64,000 bases of DNA, from contig QVRM01006615.1 in NCBI GenBank assembly GCA_003439945.1, positions 124,001-188,000 on the forward strand, given 5' to 3'. Within the stretch, counting starts at the first letter, position 1. The number at the start of each line of letters is the position of its first letter. The notes below the pieces were generated by a model that saw only the letters and a list, made by a program, of their open reading frames with translations, did not search any database and was not told the origin of the DNA. The stretch is from Dermanyssus gallinae (Eukaryota > Arthropoda > Arachnida > Mesostigmata > Dermanyssidae). The position numbers and the translations under genes are program-made. Positions 59,208-64,000 of the stretch are shown here, in pieces.

Positions 59208-61530
59208 GCAACAACAACAACAACAGCAACAACAACAACAGCAACAACAACAACAACAACAACAACACCGCCACTATCTTCGAAGCAAATGAGTCGATGG
59301 ATGACAACACGCCAACGCAAGAGAAGCGGCAGCGGCCACTACATCGCCAACGAAGACTACCGCAGAGCGAGACAAGACGAAAAAGACAACGATTTGGTTT
59401 GGCACCGTCCAACGGGCGAGGAGCGGCAAAGCAAAGCATCGTATGCAAAAAAGCAACGTAGCTGATGAAGTAGAAGATCTCGAAGTGTGTGCTGGGCCAG
59501 GCAGGTTCAGCGCGCTGAAAGTAGCACGGCTGCCGACCAAAACATCAGATGTCAACCCACACGCATGGTTCGTCAACGTCAGGAGCATCTTTATGTGAAG
59601 GCAGTATTTAAAATGCGAACGCAGACGAATGACGATCCGGTTTTTCGCAAGTGACCGAACAGATCTAGAGATGCTAACGCAGAGACCACCAGGTCTCTGC
59701 GGCTGCTTGTTTGGAACTGTGAGGAACTAAAAGAAGCAACAGACCCAGCGTTAGTCGACATGCTTACATCGGTGGACATTGCTTTCCTTACGGAGACTTA
59801 CCAGCGGGAGGAACTGCATATCGATAATATGCGAGAATTCCACCAACTGGAGAATTCCACCAACGAGTCACCTCACCTGTCTTCTATATAACTGCGAGAC
59901 GGAACGCCTGGCTCCAGTTATTAAGCGCCCGCTCACATTGGAGCAGGATACTATGAATCTGCCTTTTGAGAACAAGAAGTAGGTCAGGTCCTGCGCTCTC
60001 TTTCGAGAGGAAGTAGTGCGGGCCAAACCAGGTGCACTATGACCAGTAGGTGTACTCTGAGCCACTCTTTGCAATCTTTGTGACTTCTTCATTGAGATCA
60101 TGAAGAGAGGACAAATGCCAGAAGCCTGGCATATCTCCAGGCTTTCTCCGATATTTAAGGGCAAGCATGGCGATGACAGACGAGACCCAAACATATTATA
60201 CTATTATATACAAGTATAGCGCCTGAAAGGACGCTGAAGAAGATCTTCTGCAAACTGGTTATAAAACGAATCAAGTACCGGGTCGACCAGACCCTTCCGC
60301 CGAAGCAATTTGGTTTCCGAAGAGGTCGGGAAACGTGTGACACAATCCATATGTTTCAGTGAGAGATAGAGCGAGCTGTGGCAAAACCCGGAGGCGATTC
60401 ATATGTAGTCTTTATAGACTGCGTCAAAGCTTTCGACAAAGCATCTTGAAATCAGCTGGTAAAGTCATTCCCACACGCAGGCATTGGTGGCTCTCTTCTG
60501 AGCTTCATTATAAAAACACCGTACAGGTACAAGGTACTCATCTGCGTACCAATCACTCTTCTGCTTGACAATTTTGTTTATTCGACAGGAGTTTCAGAAG
60601 GCCATAGTTGCGATGTACGTAGATGACATAGTGGTCGCTCACCACGATATTGGTGCCGTCAAGCACATCATTTCTCTGGTAGGGGTTGTTCCTTGCCTCA
60701 AGGAGGCTGTAAAATTTTAAATAGGGGGTCAATTGGCTACCAAAGACGTTGTACGTTGCGATGGCCCATTATTAAAATTTGTTAACACTTTTCGGTATAT
60801 GGGACTTCGGTTCCATTTTACTGGGACGACCTTTATTGCTCACGTCGTCAAGAAAATGCACACAGCACTAACCTCTTTTCATGGAGAGGTAGGCGACGTC
60901 CCGCAACTCTCCGTCCCGACGGCAGCGGCACTTTTCTACCTCAAGATTGTTCCAAGGCTGAAGTATGGTCTTGACAGAGTATGAGCAAACTACCTCACTT
61001 GAGCAAACTTTGGCTTGCTTGAGAAGTGTTTCACAATGAACATGAAGCGAGCACTCTGCCTGTCAATCTGGGAGAGGAGCTGCTTTGTGTGGTTGAGATA
61101 ATTTGATTGAGGTTGAAGATGCCGCGTACAGTACCATCCAAGAGCTATATCTCAGAACACGAAAACAAAGTTGAACAAGTCTGACAAGAGGTTGGCGACC
61201 TGGTCATTTTCAGAGCGGCCATAGGCAGTTTCAATATTTCACATAAGTGGTCAAGATAGAGAAGGCGAATTTAAACATACAAAACACGTACAATACGGCT
61301 CCAGCGAAGCGGACTGCGTCAAGCACCCGAACCTAAGGGGTGGATAGGACTCCGGCTTTAGTGGATTTGTGTGTTCCACATTTGTCACCGCTGGCTAGCG
61401 GTGACGCGTGTGCATCATGCATTTCCAAAGCCTCCTATGAGAAAGATCTGAGCGCATTCGACAGTGGCTCTCTCCGAAAATTGAGACGTCCTGGTTGCAT
61501 ACATATCTTTATGTGAACTTTATGGACTAC
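59070..61530 (+). pseudogene. Non-LTR retrotransposon remnant: ORF1, endonuclease, RT, C-terminus
   Basis: The most complete LINE by domain order. A (CAA)n tract (59129-59272) runs into an ORF1-like basic stretch (MDDNTPTQEKRQRP at about 59296; VARLPTKTSDVNPHAWFVNV at 59521-59580). The start of an AP-endonuclease domain follows: LRLLVWNCEEL (59697) and DIAFLTETYQ (59775). Most of the endonuclease is missing before the pre-RT at about 59960. RT then reads FIEIMKRGQMPEAWHISRL (60089), KQFGFRRGRETCDTI (60302), motif A VVFIDCVKAFDK (60404-60440) and motif C MYVDDIVVA (60613-60639). The thumb is LKFVNTFRYMGLR and IVPRLKYGLDRV (60770-60980). A C-terminal piece may reach 61500. All catalytic aspartates remain, but stops and frameshifts are frequent, so the copy is dead. 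Confidence 0.7.
59129..59272 (+). repeat. Long (CAA)n array at the LINE 5' part
   Basis: Nearly pure CAA with a few CAG triplets. The open frames of poly-T, poly-N and poly-Q across it are low-complexity readings. Confidence 0.9.
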
Positions 61531-62723
61531 TACGCACAATATTCTTGCCTCCTGGTATCCACCAGTACTTAAGGGTACTTTGAGTGCCCACTGTAGTACA
61601 AGTCTATGCTAATGTCCGCGTTACCAATCGTATCGAATCTTCAAGCACCTATTGCGTTTTTTGGCCACTCAGGGACTCAACGACCTCAGTGCGCCTGCCA
61701 TTTCCTTATTCTATCCACTTCTTTTCCTGATACAATCAGCAGGTCAATCATTGAAGTAAATTTTCTCCAGGTACTAGATAGCGTGGACGTGTGCCCTTCC
61801 TTAACAACTGTCCGATCTCTTTTGTGCATTACCTCCGCTAATTTCCTGCTATTCCTGCTTCGACGGTGCTCGTGGCGACGAATAGCGGGTGAAAATAGAT
61901 GTACTATCAGCCAGTTCAATCTATGTCGCTCTTTTACGTCGTTGCATTTCGCGTGGCTTAACACCTGGTTGTCGGTTTACAGCCCAGATTACAGTGTAGC
62001 TTTCATCATCCAACGGCCATGTTAATAACTTAGCTAACTAATCAAGACCCGTCTTAGCTAACTAATCCAGTACACGTGAACGTTCAGGGCAGCCACAGTT
62101 TGTTTTACTGTGACTTAGTCTCGAACTCCGTTGGTACCTTTGCCACTGCCATTGTGGGCATCGATTTCAGCTGCTTGGACCTCCTATATATGTACAAGGC
62201 AAGCCATCCGGCTTTCCGGATAGCCTTGGGGCGTTCAACTGTAGCAGTTAGGAAGGGAATTTCTCTCTGCATATTTTCCATGATGTTTCATGTACTCTTG
62301 TCGCAGCGATGACATCTCTTTCGTTGTGGGTTGCACTTCCTCCCCTTTCGAACAGCAAGCACGGCAAGGTATCGTATTGTAAATCCGGACGATGGAATGA
62401 ATAATCGTATTAAGTGGTCGAAGCGATTGCCGTCTTCCTATCATCTACCTGCTTCGGCAAGCGTGTCGATGTCTGCCAGCGCTCAAAGGACGCCCATCTC
62501 GACACAACTGTGCATCCTATGCATCGTTGCGGTTACTGTAGCTCTTATAACTGCTGTCATTACTTTCGTTGTTGAAAAGTATATATAATACATTTTTTTT
62601 CAAATCAAGTACGTGTGACCATTTATTTTTCGTATATTACATTAGTATGTGGGACACATATCACATAGTGTTGGCTAAAGTATTAGTAATTAGCTAATAA
62701 TTAAGCTTACGTAATTAGCTAAG

Positions 62724-62740
62724 TATATATATATATATAT
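62724..62740. repeat. Short (TA)n array
   Basis: About 8 units. Confidence 0.9.
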
Positions 62741-63818
62741 CACTAAGACTGGCACGGATGAAAGGTACGAGTTTACTCCAGCATACCGTTACCATAACGT
62801 ACACAAACAAGTAGGACAACACGGCCTCGGTAATTTACAAAAGGAATTGTTCTCAAGGGCTACAGAGTGCTTGATCAACGTGTGTTCGCCTCGCCAATCT
62901 CCAAATAAAAGCCTTACATACCTCATACTGGAGCAGTCATATTGGTTGATACCAGGTGGAGACATACATAATTTATCAATTCATATGAATGCCTCGCAAA
63001 AAATGAATGCCTTACAGTTCAAAAGAATCATCGCTTGCATATAAGTATAAGCTGGGTTCGAATGTCAACACAAGGTCGAACTTGTGTAACCCACCATAAT
63101 AAACCGTGACAGACCTGACTAAAGTACCTGCCTGCTTTCGAACGAATACGTTTAAAGTTTATGCAGAATTACGCGCAGTTTGCGCGCTAAACATAATGTT
63201 AACCGAAGCCCAAGTAAAGTAAGGCGAGAAACCGCAAACACGTTCATATTTGCTGTAACGGTTATCGGGTCGTTATTGTTACTTTGATTATTATTGTTAT
63301 TATTATACTTGTCCTTGCGTTGTTGCTTTTGTTGAAGTCGTCATTGTTATTCTTTGGCTCTATCGTTTTTTCTTATTATTGGAGTTGCTGCCTGCTGTAT
63401 CTTGGCAATCTTGTGCCGCTGTCATTCGCTCTGAGGAAACGTGTTACGCCATAACCGATATCCTTCAAAATAAAACCGTGATCGATTATGAAAATGAATG
63501 GATCGCGGCCGTGCGTTGCAACGAATAATGGGGCGTGCCACAAAACCACCTCTGAAGCATACGGCAGCCTTTCACTGGCACAACTCATTAGCATATTATA
63601 GAGCAGGCACTTAGACCTGGTATCAAAGTTTTGTGTACCAACGCCGTCAGGCTCGTAAACAGCGATATAAAGCACTAGGTAAGCAGGTAGGTGGGACGCA
63701 TCTTGAGCAGCTATGTTAGTCGATTGTATGTACTTCTTTAACAGTTAACAATATGCTTTATTTACGCACACTGAACGCTAGATATCTTATCTGGCCATTC
63801 TCGACTCTCGTTTATATA

Positions 63819-63819
<1 letters not shown>

Positions 63820-63876
<57 letters not shown>

Positions 63877-63900
63877 AAGAGAGAGAGAGAAAGAGAGAGA
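63820..63900. repeat. (TA)n array followed by (GA)n
   Basis: TA about 26 units to 63872, then a GA-rich run (63880-63900). Confidence 0.95.
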
Positions 63901-64000
63901 TTTAGGCATTAAAGCGGACCGCGCATTAGACGATCCCGAATTATAGCTGATAACGGCATACTTGCGAATGTAAAGCCTCTGCACGACATTGGCTGAGTCC

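Larger units (their letters stand above)
61531..64000. other. No gene recognised
   Basis: Short simple repeats only. Small frames on both strands have no visible domain. Confidence 0.5.

Noticed and set aside
58912..59448. 178-codon poly-leucine frame, minus strand
   Set aside because: It is the CAA array read as TTG; the plus-strand poly-T, poly-N and poly-Q frames are the same artefact.

Overview
The window looks like intergenic or intronic DNA from a large, repeat-rich animal nuclear genome. There is no bacterial-style gene packing, and no exon chain of a host gene could be recognised. Moderate base composition is interrupted by about 26 (TA)n microsatellites, several CAA arrays, tRNA-derived SINEs, a TIR-bearing MITE, and decayed non-LTR retrotransposons (LINEs) of at least three kinds. 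The species cannot be fixed from the sequence. CR1/Jockey-like and R1/LOA-like LINEs with tRNA-headed SINEs suit an invertebrate; that is inference.

Layout. 0-5 kb: anonymous DNA, a duplicated block with (TA)n (2.16-2.38 kb) and a 29-bp tandem repeat (4.91-5.03 kb). 5.2-6.9 kb (minus): R1/LOA-like LINE remnant, perhaps with ORF1 debris to 7.5 kb. 8.16-9.1 kb (plus): 3' part of a CR1-like LINE. 19.7-21.85 kb (plus) and 22.0-23.05 kb (minus): two LINE remnants converging on one (TA)n array flanked by hairpins. 25.3-26.4 kb: a 572-bp MITE with 70-bp TIRs and a second, inverted copy. 27.0-32.1 kb: a repeat present twice, once empty (27.0-27.6 kb) and once interrupted by a 2.05-kb CR1-like LINE (29.93-31.98 kb) that carries the only long ORF of the window. 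An R1/LOA-like endonuclease fragment lies between the two copies at 28.0-28.5 kb.

33.9-57.5 kb: SINE-rich. Five plus-strand copies of one tRNA-headed SINE (33.9, 46.8, 48.0, 49.5, 57.1 kb), two minus-strand copies of a second (34.9, 47.8 kb) and one further tRNA-like element (50.1 kb). The SINE at 57.1 kb is itself split by a retroelement 3' end flanked by a 15-bp target duplication. LINE pieces lie at 35.1, 38.6-39.2, 39.2-39.5 and 46.0-46.7 kb. 59.1-61.5 kb (plus): one LINE remnant readable from a CAA-rich 5' part through ORF1, endonuclease, RT and a C-terminal region.

How the parts relate: LINEs supply the RT and endonuclease that mobilise themselves and, in general, SINEs. Most copies here are 5'-truncated, frameshifted or catalytically altered. 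The best preserved ORF (29.9-31.9 kb) has lost two of three expected catalytic aspartates, while the heavily broken LINE at 59-61 kb keeps its motifs. No complete novel system was found. The most informative structures are the filled/empty site pair, the nested SINE insertion, the MITE, and the recurrent placing of LINE boundaries at (TA)n arrays. All family assignments are from reading motifs by eye; none was checked against a database.
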